Of a stretch of 64,000 nucleotides of DNA, positions 36,805-49,089 are shown piece by piece (the stretch's first letter is position 1; every line of letters begins with the position of its first letter). A program made the position numbers and the translations under genes. Under the pieces are notes generated by a model that saw nothing but the letters and a program-made list of their open reading frames with translations, had not been told where the DNA came from and did no database searches. This DNA comes from Salvelinus alpinus. Taxonomy: Eukaryota > Chordata > Actinopteri > Salmoniformes > Salmonidae. The stretch covers positions 28,776,364 through 28,840,363 of the forward strand of contig NC_092096.1 of the NCBI RefSeq assembly GCF_045679555.1, read 5' to 3'.

Positions 36805-37342
36805 TGTAACGGATGTGAAATGGCTAGCTAGTTAGCGGGTACGCGCTAGTAGCATTTCAATCAGTTACGTCACTTGCTCTGAAACCAATATGTAGTGTTG
36901 CCCCTTGCTCTGCAAGGGCCGTGGCCTTTGTGGAGCGATGGGTAACGATGCTTCGTGGGCGACCGTTGTTGATGTGTGCAGAGGGTCCCTGGTTCGCGCC
37001 CGTGTCGGGGCGAGGGGACGACGTAAAGTTATACTGTTACATTGATGCTGTTGACCCGGATCACTGGTTGCTGCGGAAAAGGAGGAGGTTGAAAGGGGGG
37101 TGAGTGTAACGGATGTGAAATGGCTAGCTAGTTAGCGGGTACGCGCTAGTAGCATTTCAATCAGTTACGTCACTTGCTCTGAAACCAATATGTAGTGTTG
37201 CCCCTTGCTCTGCAAGGGCCGCGGCTTTTGTGGAGCAATGGGTAACGACGCTTCGTGGGTGTCAGTTGTTGATGTGTGCAGAGGGTCCCTGGTTCGCGCC
37301 CGAGGTCGGGGCGAGGGGACGGTTTAAAGTTATACTGTTACA
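36805..37342 (+). mobile_element. TRIM: miniature LTR retrotransposon with tRNA-like LTR
   Basis: Two direct repeats, 36805-37041 and 37105-37342, each start TGTAACGG and end GTTACA (TG...CA) and flank only 63 bp. The 63 bp begins TTGATGCTGTTGACCCGGAT, close to a primer-binding site for tRNA-His (TGGTGCCGTGACTCGGAT as I know it). It ends in a purine tract (AAAAGGAGGAGGTTGAAAGG and on) directly before the second repeat. CATA flanks both ends (36801-36804 and 37343-37346). Each LTR holds a tRNA-like part with a B-box-like GGTTCGCGCCC. There is no coding capacity. Confidence 0.78.
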
Positions 37343-37633
37343 CATAGTATTGGAATATTTTTTACAATATTTAAAATAATGCATAATGCTGACAAAGACA
37401 ATAGTTGTACATAATATGAATTAACTTTTGTTTTATCCTGCTACTCTGTGGACAGCTTGGTGCATGCACTGATGGCTTGGTTTCATTTATGTTTTTGTAT
37501 TGTTGAAATGACCAGAGGCTTACGATAATAGTGGATTATAAGTACGGAAGTATAATGTTTATCACAGTGTATGTTACTGACTGCATGGCTCTGTCTTCTA
37601 CGGTGGCATGTCTTGGTCCCAGACCAGTGCAAG

Positions 37634-37858
37634 TGTAACGGATGTGAAATGGCTAGCTATTTAGCGGGTATGCGCTAATAGCGTTTCAATCAGTTACGTC
37701 ACTTGCTCTGAAACCTAGAAGTAGTGTTGCCCCTTGCTCTGCAAGGGCCGCGGCCTTTGTGGAGCGATGGGTAACGATGCTTCGTGGGCGACCGTTGTTG
37801 ATGTGTGCAGAGGCGCCCGGGTCGGGGCGAGGGGACGTACTAAAGTTATACTGTTACA
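37634..37858 (+). mobile_element. Solo LTR of the TRIM family
   Basis: Single copy of the TGTAACGG...GTTACA repeat. It lacks about 11 bases around the B-box-like GGTTCGC present in the two LTRs upstream. No target duplication is seen. A Tc1 starts 15 bp downstream. Confidence 0.75.
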
Positions 37859-37872
37859 CATTCACTCAGATA

Positions 37873-39471
<1,599 letters not shown>

Positions 39472-39904
39472 TATGTCAGAGGACACCGAAATGCAAACTG
39501 TTTATTAGACACAACCTACGAATAAAGGCCCAAAGATGCAGGGTCGTTTCGCCTCAAAAAGCACATGAGGATTTCGACACCCACCATCTCAGATTTTTCT
39601 GAAATCGTTTCTGTAGTGAGTAACAGATACGATTAGCATTCCTGAAACATTATTTTGATTAAATTCAATTTCAATAAAATAATGTTTTAGGAATGCCAAT
39701 CTTACCTGTTTCTAACAAATTATTTCTGAACAATCTGAGATGGTGGGTGTCATTGCTCGCTGAAATGACATGGAATGGCTGCACTGAAATCTAATCTACT
39801 CTTATCTATTAGGACTGTTCTTAAATGTTGCACCAACTGAGTATGGCGTTCTCAGAAGTCTTTTAAGGGTCTGACTTCGTAAACATGTCTGAAATCAACG
39901 TTTT

Positions 39905-40115
39905 TCCAGACACAGATTAAGGGCTGGATTCAATCTGTAGCGCTCTAGCGCGATTGAAATGTTTATATAATTTCTGATTGAGCTGACATATGCAGCGTTT
40001 ACCATGAATGCGGTCTCCACGAACGCGGGAACATTGCCTTTACGTTTCTATTGTGCAGCCAAAGACAGTAATGTAGGCATAAACTGCTTCTCCAAAAGAA
40101 ATACCTGCCCACACT
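39905..40115. repeat. MITE copy 1 (GGATTCAATC family)
   Basis: Shares TTCAATC, GACATATGCAG, GTTTACCATGAA and GGAACATTGCCTTT with 41086-41276. The right end is less clear. Confidence 0.55.
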
Positions 40116-40589
40116 TGTAGGCGATGTCATGGCAACGTTGGAAACACCTCATCGGGTCTAACGGTCGTCTCGCACCGTACTGCGCATGTGCAGGACTCCA
40201 ATCAAAGGCGCAAAAATGAAAACGTGTCAGTTTGTCACTTTCACGAGGTTGGAGTAATAACATGTTCAATTTCTTAAAATATTGTCTCGAAGCTAGGTTG
40301 TGCCTTTAAATTGAGAACAACTCATTCATAATTTTTCACTTCTCTCATTGACTTCTCAAACCACAGCCTGGTTTGCTTGGTCTGTTTCACAAGCGTTCCC
40401 GGAAGTCTCTGGGTTTAGAAACTCTGTGGCTCAGCGATACGGATTAAATCTAGCCTTAAATCTATTTTTCGATTGAGAAGGTCGTTCAATAGAGAATCTC
40501 CCGTGAACAGTTTTTAGTCTAGGACTAGGCTGACGATATGTCCGGGAAACCGGCCCAAAGAGTAAATGATTGGAAGGAAATTCTGCCAA

Positions 40590-41045
40590 CATGTCGGACG
40601 GAGCTGTCATATATGAGAATGACATGTTCTACTTCCTTTTCCCCACACACATCTGAGAGAAATGACTGCCACATCCTTGACATCATTGTAATAAACTGAT
40701 GTTATTATATGAAATGCTTAATACATTTAGACCAGTGTTGAAAGTTTGTCCTTGTGTTGATTTCTGTTGTAGCGGATTTCAACTCAAATGAAAAGACAAT
40801 ATTTGTTTTGTTGTCCTGCAGCACTAATATTATGTCACAGCTGACTCATTCAATGAATGATATTACCTAATGTAAAGAAATTAGGAATTGAGAGGATTAG
40901 ACGCTACAATCTTGTCTGTCCACAAATGATTTTGTGTCTTGGAACAATCCTAATGCGCCACTTGAGGATTGGCAGATTTGTTGAGTTATAGTGTGTATCT
41001 CAATAATCCAACACACAAGAAAAGATGGATTTGAACCCTGGACCA
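40590..41045. repeat. Direct repeat R1, downstream of gene A
   Basis: About 460 bp matching 47280-47775: GAGAATGACAT, CTTCCTTTTCCCCACA, ATGTTATTATATGAAATGC, AGGATTGGCAGATTTGTTGAG, TTTGAACCCTGGAC. Same orientation as R2. Confidence 0.8.
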
Positions 41046-41085
41046 CTGGTTTTGCAGATCTGGGAGAGAAATGTATAGACTATGG

Positions 41086-41276
41086 CTGGATTCAATCCGT
41101 ATCACAGAAGATCTGTGTTCAAATTTAAAGGTTATTTCCGACTGAGTCGACATATGCAGTGTTTACCATGAACACAGTCTCCGCAAACGCAGGAACATTG
41201 CCTTTCAGTTTTAATCGAGCTATAACGCAAATCTTCTGCGATCATTCTGCAACACAGATTGAATCAAGCCCGTTTA
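41086..41276. repeat. MITE copy 2 (GGATTCAATC family)
   Basis: Inverted ends TGGATTCAATCCG, CAGAAGATCTG and CGCAAATCTTCTGCG, GATTGAATC. Same family as 39905-40115. Confidence 0.65.
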
Positions 41277-41559
41277 TACCTTGCTCTAACATAAGTTCTG
41301 ATCTTCTTCAACATTCTGATTGTGCCCACATTTTTACACAATTAAAAAGACATCTTGAACCGAATGTTTTCAGATCTCCCTGAACACCACGGGAGGTAGT
41401 TGGGGATGCATTGTTTCTGCATATTTTACAAGTGTAAAGGAATCTGGAGGTTTAAACCGTTTTAAATTGGGTCAATGTCAATCATAATCCCGCTTCTAAA
41501 ATCATTATTGTTATTTGTAGTCTCGAATATCATGTGTAGACATGAAAAATCTGAAGAAG

Positions 41560-41565
41560 TTTATT
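41560..41565 (-). terminator. Polyadenylation signal of gene A
   Basis: AATAAA on the minus strand, about 104 nt beyond the gene A stop. The same hexamer in the same local context lies at the matching place behind gene B, so it predates the duplication. Confidence 0.6.
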
Positions 41566-41668
41566 GAAAAACATGTTTTGGTATGATAATCTGATATACA
41601 AAAGAGGACCTGTAAAATCATGTGTATACTGCTAGTATTTACATTGGAATTAACTCCTTCTTTTGGTC

Positions 41669-42756
41669 TCATTTTGTTTTTTTTACGAGACTTTGTCTTT
41701 CTTTCTGTTGGGAGTACTTTTGGAGAATCTTAACCGGTCTATGAACTCTTCTCATATGATTTACCATATTACCCCTTTGAGTAAATGTTTTCCCACACTC
41801 TGAGCACCGGTGAGGTTTCTCCCCAGTGTGAGTATATATGTGCGTTCTAAGAGAGTCTGAGGTAGTGAAAGATTTGGGGCATTGGGTGCAGGTGTAAGGA
41901 CGCTCGCCTGTGTGAGATCGCAGATGAACCGTAAGATGGCAAGATACTTTGAAACCCTTTCCACAATGTTTACAGGTGTGGGGGTTTTCTCCTGTGTGCG
42001 TTCGTGTATGCAACCGCAGTTCTCCTGAGGTAAGGAATGCCTTACCACATATGCTACATAAATAATTCTTCTCCCCAGCATGCATTCGCGTGTGTCTCAC
42101 TAGTGCACACTGCTGGGTAAACCTCTTACCACAGACAGTACACATGTGACGGCGCTCCCCAGAATGAATGCGTATGTGCACTTTGAGATCATATGCACTC
42201 CTGTACCTCCGGTCACAGTGTTCACATGCGAATGGTCTTTCTTCTGTGTGAAGTAGCTGGTGCTTTTTCAGAGCCCCAGGAGTAGCATATCGTTTGGGAC
42301 ACTGGTCACAATGATATGGCATCGTGTGAACTCCCATATGTAGCGTCAGCAGTGATGGTTTTTTGAAAACCTTCCCACACTCACATGTATGAGTCCTGTT
42401 TTGGGGTGCAGGGGATCCATCTTTTTTCTTGTCAACCTGTTTGATCACCCTCTTTTTGTCCCCCTTTCTGACCACCTTTTTTTTCTTAACCTGTTTGATC
42501 ACCCTCTTTTTGTCTCCCTTTCTGACCACCTTTGTTTTCTTGCCAACCTGTTTGATCACCCTCTTTTTGTCTCCCTTTCTGACCACCTCCTCTTTCTTGT
42601 CAACCTGGTTTCTGTCCTTTTCTACTTGGTCGGTCTTGATGTCCTTGCAGAGGTTGGCCATTTCACTGTGAGATAATGGAGGCAGAGTCCAGGTAAGAAC
42701 CTGGGATGGCTCGTCAGCATTCATCATTACGTTGAGAGAATGATCCAAGTCCAATT
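41669..42756 (-). CDS. Gene A exon 8: basic linker and eight-finger array
   Basis: The largest exon of gene A. After the acceptor (TTACAG) it reads [13 protein letters not shown]. The Lys/Arg-rich tandem repeat follows, then eight C2H2 units beginning [16 protein letters not shown] and ending [20 protein letters not shown] before VH. Linkers such as HTGERPY and HTGEKPH are the canonical inter-finger type, which supports sequence-specific DNA binding. Open-frame translation of this exon alone misses the N-terminal domain. Confidence 0.92.
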
Positions 42757-45700
42757 CTGTAAGGAGAAAATACAGGAGATAAGATTACATAACCACCATA
42801 TATATAGATTCATATTTTTACACAGGTAACTGCCAAACTAAAGGAAACACCAATATAAAATGTTTTCAAAGGGCGTTGGGCCACCACGAGTTGGGCACCT
42901 TGGCATAGATTCTACAAGTGTCGAACTCTATTTGGAGGGATGCGACACCATTCTTCGACAACAAATTCCATCATTTTGTGCTTTGTTGATGGTGGTGGAA
43001 AATGCTATCTCAGGCACCCCTCCATAATTTCCCATAAGTGTTCAATTGAGTTGAGATCTGTGACTGATGGCCATGGCACATAGTTAACATCGTTTTCATG
43101 CTCAAACCATTCAGTTACCACTCGTGCATTGTGGATGGGGGCATTGCCATCCTATGGAGGCATAGCCATGGTAGGCAAAATATTGGCCTGCCCAGCATTT
43201 CTATACATGACCCTAAGCATGTGACTTTAATTGTTTAATTAAGTCAAGAACCACACCTGTGTGGAAGCACATGCTTAGAATATACTTCGTATGCCTCATT
43301 TACTCAAGTGTTTTTATTATTTTGGCAGTTACTTGCACATGGTAATTCATATACTTTATTAGTCATAAACAATGGATGAGTGTTTGACCTTTTATATTTT
43401 CCTTACCATCACAGGGTACTGGAGTAACCAACACTGAGGTCTCTGCAGGTGACAGACCCTCCTGTTCCTGTGATGTTGACAGTCCTAGATCCTCCAAACA
43501 TCTATCAGTGCCTTCATCCAGGATTTCATTGTGGTCTTCATATTCACAGACCTCTACCCCCTTATCTATGCATTCATCGTCATCTGAGTATGGCCTCACA
43601 TTGTCAGAGTTGTCTGGCTCGTAGTTAATAACAACTCTCATTTTGGGAGGGAGGGACAGTGTGGACAGGATGGTATCTGCAGTGTATTTAGAGACATGAC
43701 CTGAGTAGGAGAGAACATCAGTTAAACTCACCTACATTGGCAAGTAAAAAATACAAGGTGTCCAATTGGACTATTTACTTCATAGCCATTATCTGGATGG
43801 AGACTTACACTTGTTCAGGTTTCCATGACGCTGATGGTGCTGCAGCACTGTCTTCAGTTGTTCAGGGTCAAAGACAGTATGTCCACATCCCTCCAGGACA
43901 GAGGGGGCAGCACTGAGCCATGCTGTTGTCTAAGAGGAGCAGGGCAAGGGGAGCAGGGCAATACAGAATAATAAAGAGTTCAAATACATTGTACCAGCCA
44001 CTTGAGGTTTTAGACAAGTTTTGAAAGGACCAAATACACCATTCAATTCATCTGTAGAGCCACATGAGGTGATGTTCCGTCAATCTTTTAGAACTGAGAT
44101 GTTTTCCTCAGTACCTGCGTGAGGTCTGGTACAGGCAGCAACTCCTCCAGTCTGGAAAGGAACTCCCACATCAGTGTCTGCAGCGCTGTGTCATACCGAG
44201 GGCCATAGTGGACTGGGAACACCTCCTGTGAAATAGACAATTTAGCATGAAATGAGTCTAGTGCCAAATGTCTCCATTAAAGATGCACTCCAGCTTTTTT
44301 GGAACTTTTCCTTTAGAGAAACAATATCCCAAATATAAGTACTGTAATGTACACACATGTAAGGGTGCAAACTACAAGCAGTAGGCCATTCGAGGAGTTG
44401 GTCTGATGTGATGTCATCAGCCTCCTCCCTTACTTGTGGGAACAATGGAGGAGCAGTTGATCTAAGTAGATGTTCAACTGGTAGCCTACTTCAGAAATAT
44501 ATTCAAGCAAAAGGATCATAAAGAAGTCTAGAGAGAAAGTTCCTCACCTGGAAGAAATGCTCCCTCTCAGAAGGGTCTTCCAGCAGGGTTTGGACCAGCT
44601 CCACAAAGTTACAATCTGCAGCCTCCAATTCATCACCATGACTCTGTCATTAGGTGCAAACAAAACATCAGACAAATGTACAGGAGTGAATCCCTCAGAA
44701 ATAATGTTCTCCTGTGTCTCATTCATAAAGTGTTGCCTATTTAACTAACCTCTTTGTGTAAAGACTTTTCTGTCAACGTGTTGATTATGTCCAGGTGGGC
44801 CTGGATGGTCAGCAGGTCAGCTGTGTCCTTACTGCGACACAACTCTAAAACCAGCTGGAACAGAGGTGGATATGTGAAAAGCAGGACTAGGGCCAATGTA
44901 GTCTGATTAATCAGGGTGTAATACACTATTTATTGGTACATACACAATTTTGTAGGCATTCATTTCATGCTGTAAGTGTTCCTTACAAGCCAGAATGTTG
45001 AATAAAGTTGAATGTAAACTTACTCTACCAGTTGTCTGTGTGGTTTGTCCTTCAGATGCTTGAAACTCGAGAAAATATCCACAGGAAAGTATTGTCTAGG
45101 GCCTACAAAGGTGAAGGTAATTATATATTGTATTTTTTTCTCTCTCTCCAAGCTTGCCACGACAATTGTATGTTCTGAATCGGGAGGATGGATAATGTTT
45201 TTGTGTGGAATTGTAGGGGAAAGAAATATTGAAAAATATTCGCACACAAAAAAGGTGTGGATTGTTCTCCATCCTCCCCCGATTCAGAATATTGGTTCTA
45301 TAGCTATTGACGAGAAAAACAAATATCCGATATAAAACTAATTTTACCTAAGTGCCGAACCACATCTCTAAAAGGTTGGGTAAACAATACTTTCCTGTGG
45401 AAATGTCGCAAATGCTGAAGTACAATCCGCCAGACAACCGGTAGAGTAAGTTTAAATGTAATTTTATTCAACATTCTGGCTTGTAATGAACATTCATACA
45501 ATTTTGCAGGCATTAGTTGCTGTCTGTATGTACCAATGAATTGTGTATTACAGCCTGATTAATCAGAGCAGGGCAGACATACAGTAATTGCAGCAAGTGG
45601 CTGCCCATAGTTTGTTCCATCATAAGACTCTTCCCATCCCAACCCTCAATATTTACACCTCTCACCCTTGCTCTCAGTCCCAGGATGAGCTGGGTCCTCT

Positions 45701-46039
45701 GCCTGGAACTCAGCAGCTCTGGAACCATCTCTGTCACCAAAGTCACAAACTCCTCCAGCTTCCCATACTGCATCACATTACGCTCTTGAGCCACTTGCCA
45801 CATGAAAGCAGACATCAGGCGTAGAGGTGGAACCAGGAGACGCAAGGAGAACAGATGGAGATCTGTCGCCGAAGAGAAGAGCAACTAACAGATAAACAAA
45901 TACATTCCATAACTCAGCTAGTTAATATTATTACAAGCTATGTGTAGGCTATAACGTTAGGACATATTTGAATGGACATAATTTTTCTACATTTAACAAA
46001 CTAACCTTGTTCTGATGCTGGATCAATAATGTTATCCAT
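41669..46039 (-). CDS. Gene A: TIN2-N-like domain plus eight C2H2 zinc fingers, eight coding exons
   Basis: Minus-strand exons are 46039-46006, 45862-45666, 44854-44750, 44643-44548, 44225-44115, 43929-43809, 43700-43407 and 42756-41669. They join in frame to 681 codons plus stop, all with GT-AG introns. Residues about 12-190 resemble the N-terminal domain of shelterin TIN2: [33 protein letters not shown], then [20 protein letters not shown] and [12 protein letters not shown]. An acidic segment follows ([16 protein letters not shown]). Next comes a basic linker with three copies of VVRKGDKKRVIKQV at about 377-430, then eight C2H2 fingers at 444-657 with TGE-type linkers. Likely a nuclear DNA-binding protein; telomere involvement is only suggested by the domain. 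AATAAA lies about 104 nt past the stop. Gene B is the tandem paralogue. Confidence 0.88.
42823..43335. mobile_element. Short terminal-inverted-repeat element in gene A intron 7
   Basis: The left end CAGGTAACTGCCAAACTAAAG and right end TTTTGGCAGTTACTTG are inverted copies. About 510 bp, no intact frame; the text resembles a deleted Tc1 relative. Absent from gene B. Confidence 0.65.
44893..45572. mobile_element. Foldback insertion in gene A intron 2
   Basis: Arms of about 190 bp (44903-45095 and 45372-45565) are inverted copies: CTGATTAATCAGG, CATTCTGGCTTGTAA, CCACAGGAAAGTATTGT. In gene B the flanks are directly joined (ACTAGGGACAGACGTGCAG), giving an empty site. Confidence 0.8.
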
Positions 46040-46340
46040 AGCTAGTTTGCAAAGAAAAAGAAGCCACTGAAACAAGCTACTGTTAGCTAGCTAAAGAGTT
46101 TGATGCTAACGTTAGGAGTGACCAAGCCTAGAATATACACTGAGGGCTTACAACGTAGCTAAAAAGGTTGATATCTTTATGCAAGCTAGCTAATACTATA
46201 CTAGTTAGCTAGCAAACTATACCCGTTTTCTATAGATAGCCAACATTTGCACATCCCATTACTTTTACCAAAGATGTTCTACTCATCTATCTGTGCTTTC
46301 ACTAACAACAAACAAATCATTGACCTCGACGAAATACTGT

Positions 46341-46350
46341 ACTTCCGGGT
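46341..46350 (-). promoter_or_regulatory. ETS-type site upstream of gene A
   Basis: The minus strand reads ACCCGGAAGT, a full ETS/GABPA consensus, about 300 bp upstream of the gene A start codon. The matching position upstream of gene B (59196-59205) reads ACCTGGAAGT, which keeps GGAA but loses the CCGG core. Such sites are common in TATA-less promoters. Promoter status is inferred from position only. Confidence 0.35.
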
Positions 46351-46884
46351 GATGTTTAAAAACAATCCTTCAGAATAAAGGTCCTCATTTAAAAAAAGAA
46401 AGATGCATACCACAAAATATTATTCTCTTTGTATTTAGTCATTGCAATATATCATTTATTTTTATTGAGGGTTTATAATATTGCCCACCAAAATAGCCTA
46501 ATTCTCCTAACCTGCTGCGTAAGTTCTCCTAACCTGCTACAAAACTGTTCCTGTATACCACCTAGTCAAAACCCTGACTGAGAGACAGCTCCACTTCCAT
46601 AATTAAAATGAATTAAATATTATTAATGGTTCATATTTTTGTTTCAAATGTCAACAAAATTGCCGTTACTGTCCTGCCATCTTACTAAGAAAATTTGAGC
46701 GCTCATCATTGTGGCAAAGGCTTGTCCAGCCTACTTGCCTTGTCAGACGGAGGTCAAAGTCATCTGCAGTTTTCTGGGGAGCTGCCTCTTAACCATCAAC
46801 ATGAATTAATAGGGATGATAATAGAGCTCGCCAGCTTGTAGTCCTAAAAGCCGGAAATTAGTTAACTCTCATATACGTTCAGCC

Positions 46885-47225
46885 ATTCCCATGGGGAAAA
46901 TGGATGGGGAAAGAATAGGGTTTTGGGATAAATGCCAAAAATAAGGTCAGAGGTTAACACAGGCTTAGGAGATCTTGAACGTTTTGTTCTATAAGATAAC
47001 ATCAGTCATTTAACATGACCTTAATGAATTATGAAGCCTTTATGTGCTTTGTGATTTTTTTATTACATAAATGCTTAAAAATGGACAAAAAGTGACTTTA
47101 GCTGATGATGATCTCATAGAACAAAACGTATAAGATCTCCCAAGCCTGTGTTTACCACAGAACTAATTTTTGCCATTTATCCAAAAACCCTCCAAAAACT
47201 CCACTAATTTCCCCATAAGCTTCGT
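46885..47225. mobile_element. Foldback MITE upstream of gene A
   Basis: Inverted blocks TTTTGGGATAAATGCC / GGCATTTATCC-like and ACACAGGCTTAGGAGATCTTG / AAGATCTCCCAAGCCTGTGT form a long imperfect hairpin. No frame. Confidence 0.6.
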
Positions 47226-47279
47226 CCAACGAACCATGGCGGAGTTAGTGCCTACAAAAATGCACCATTGTTATTGCTC

Positions 47280-47775
47280 TCTATGTCGGAGCTGTCGTGG
47301 ATGAGAATGACATGATCTACTTCCTTTTCCCCACAAACATCTGAGAGAAATGACTTTGCCACATCTATGGCAACATTGTAATAAGCTGATGTTATTATAT
47401 GAAATGCTTAATTAATACATTTAGACCAGTGTTGAAAGTTTGCCCTTTCTTGTGTTTGTTACTATTGTAGCGCATTTCATCTCAAAATATGAAAAGACAA
47501 TATTTGAACTTTTGGACTGCAAGAACTCATTTTGTTGACATGCAGCAATAATATTAAGGCATAGCTGACTCATTCAATTAATGATATTACCTAATGTAAA
47601 GAAATTAGGAACTGACAGGATTAGATTAAGCTACGATCTTGTCTGTCCACACATGACTGTGTATCTTGAACAATCCTACTGTACTATGATAGCCACTTGA
47701 GGATTGGCAGATTTGTTGAGTCATTGTGTATCTCAATAACCCAATACAAGATAAGAAGACAAGGATTTGAACCCT
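47280..47775. repeat. Direct repeat R2, upstream of gene A
   Basis: Partner of R1; the two enclose gene A. Its right part also forms the left arm of the 47646-50546 inverted duplication. Confidence 0.8.
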
Positions 47776-47934
47776 GGACATCAAATCGTATTTATGTGCT
47801 GAATACAACTGGTGTAGACTTTACCATGAAATGCTTACTAACCAACAATGCAGAGTTTAAAAATAAAATAGTAACAAGAGGAATATTAAAAAAACGAGTG
47901 GAGTACCAGTACCAGATCAATGTGTAGAAGTACA

Positions 47935-48892
47935 AGGTATTTGAGGTAGATATATACATGTAGGCAGGGTAAAGTGACTAGGTATCAGGATAGATAATAA
48001 GGTATTTGAGGTAGATATGTACATGAAGGCAGGGTAAAGTGACTAGGCATCAGGATAGATAATAATGAGGTATTTGAAGTAGGTATGTACATGAACGCAG
48101 GGTAAAGTGACAAGGCATCAGGACAGATAATAATAAGGTATTTGAGGTAGGTATGCACATGTAGGCAGAGTAAAGTGACTAGGCATCAGGACAGATAATA
48201 ATAAGGTATTTGAGGTCGATATGTACATGAAGGCAGGGTAAAGTGACTAGGCATCAGGATAGATAATAATGAGGTATTTGAGGTTGATATGTACATAAAG
48301 GCAGGGTAAAGTGACTAGACATCAGGATAGATAATAATGAGGTATTTGAGGTTGATATGTACATAAAGGCAGGGTAAAGTGACTAGGCATCAGGATAGAT
48401 AATAATAAGGTATTTGAGATAGATATGTACACGAAGGCAGGGTAAAGTGACTAGGCATCAGGATAGATAATAATAAGGTATTTGAGGTAGATACTGTATG
48501 TACATGAAGGCAGGGTAAAGTGACTAGGCATCAGGATAGATAATAATAAGGTATTTGAGGTAGATATGTACATGAAGGCAGGGTAAAGTGACTAGGCATC
48601 AGGATAGATAATAATAAGGTATTTGAGGTAGATATGTACATGAAGGCAGGGTAAAGTGACTAGACATCAGGATAGATAATAATAAGGTATTTGAGGTAGA
48701 TATGTACATGAAGGCAGGGTAAAGTGACTAGGCATCAGGATAGATAATAATAAGGTATTTGAGGTAGATATGTACATGAAGGCAGGGTAAAGTGACTAGG
48801 CATCAGGATAGATAATAATAAGGTATTTGAGGTAGATATGTACATGAAGGCAGGGTAAAGTGACTAGGCATCACGATAGATAATAACACAAG
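47935..48892. repeat. Minisatellite, about 14 units of about 68 bp
   Basis: Head-to-tail units with core AAGGTATTTGAGGTAGATAT and GGCAGGGTAAAGTGACTAGG. Units differ by a few bases and small indels. A single inverted unit remnant lies at about 50238-50285. Confidence 0.95.
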
Positions 48893-48929
48893 TAAAATAA
48901 ATAACAGAGCAGCAGCAAATTATGAGTTT

Positions 48930-49080
48930 TAAAGTGTGTGTGAACGTGCATGTGTGTGTATTGTGTATGTATGTGTGTTTGTGTTGTGTCGGTCTGCGTG
49001 TGTGTGTGTGTGTGCATATGAGTGTATGTGAATGTGTGTGGGAGTGCCAATGTAGTGGTGTGAGTGATTGTGTATAGGGT
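48930..49080. repeat. TG-rich low-complexity tract
   Basis: Imperfect GTGTGT/ATGTGT sequence between the minisatellite and the truncated Tc1. Confidence 0.85.
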
Positions 49081-49089
49081 TTGTATATA

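Noticed and set aside
36805-37342. Reading the repeats as tandem tRNA-derived SINEs
   Set aside because: TG...CA ends, a primer-binding-site-like start, a purine tract before the second copy and matching 4-bp flanks fit a miniature LTR element better; the tRNA-like part is inside the LTR.
47935-48892. CRISPR-like regular array
   Set aside because: The whole 68-bp unit repeats, with no variable spacers, and the host is a vertebrate; it is a minisatellite.
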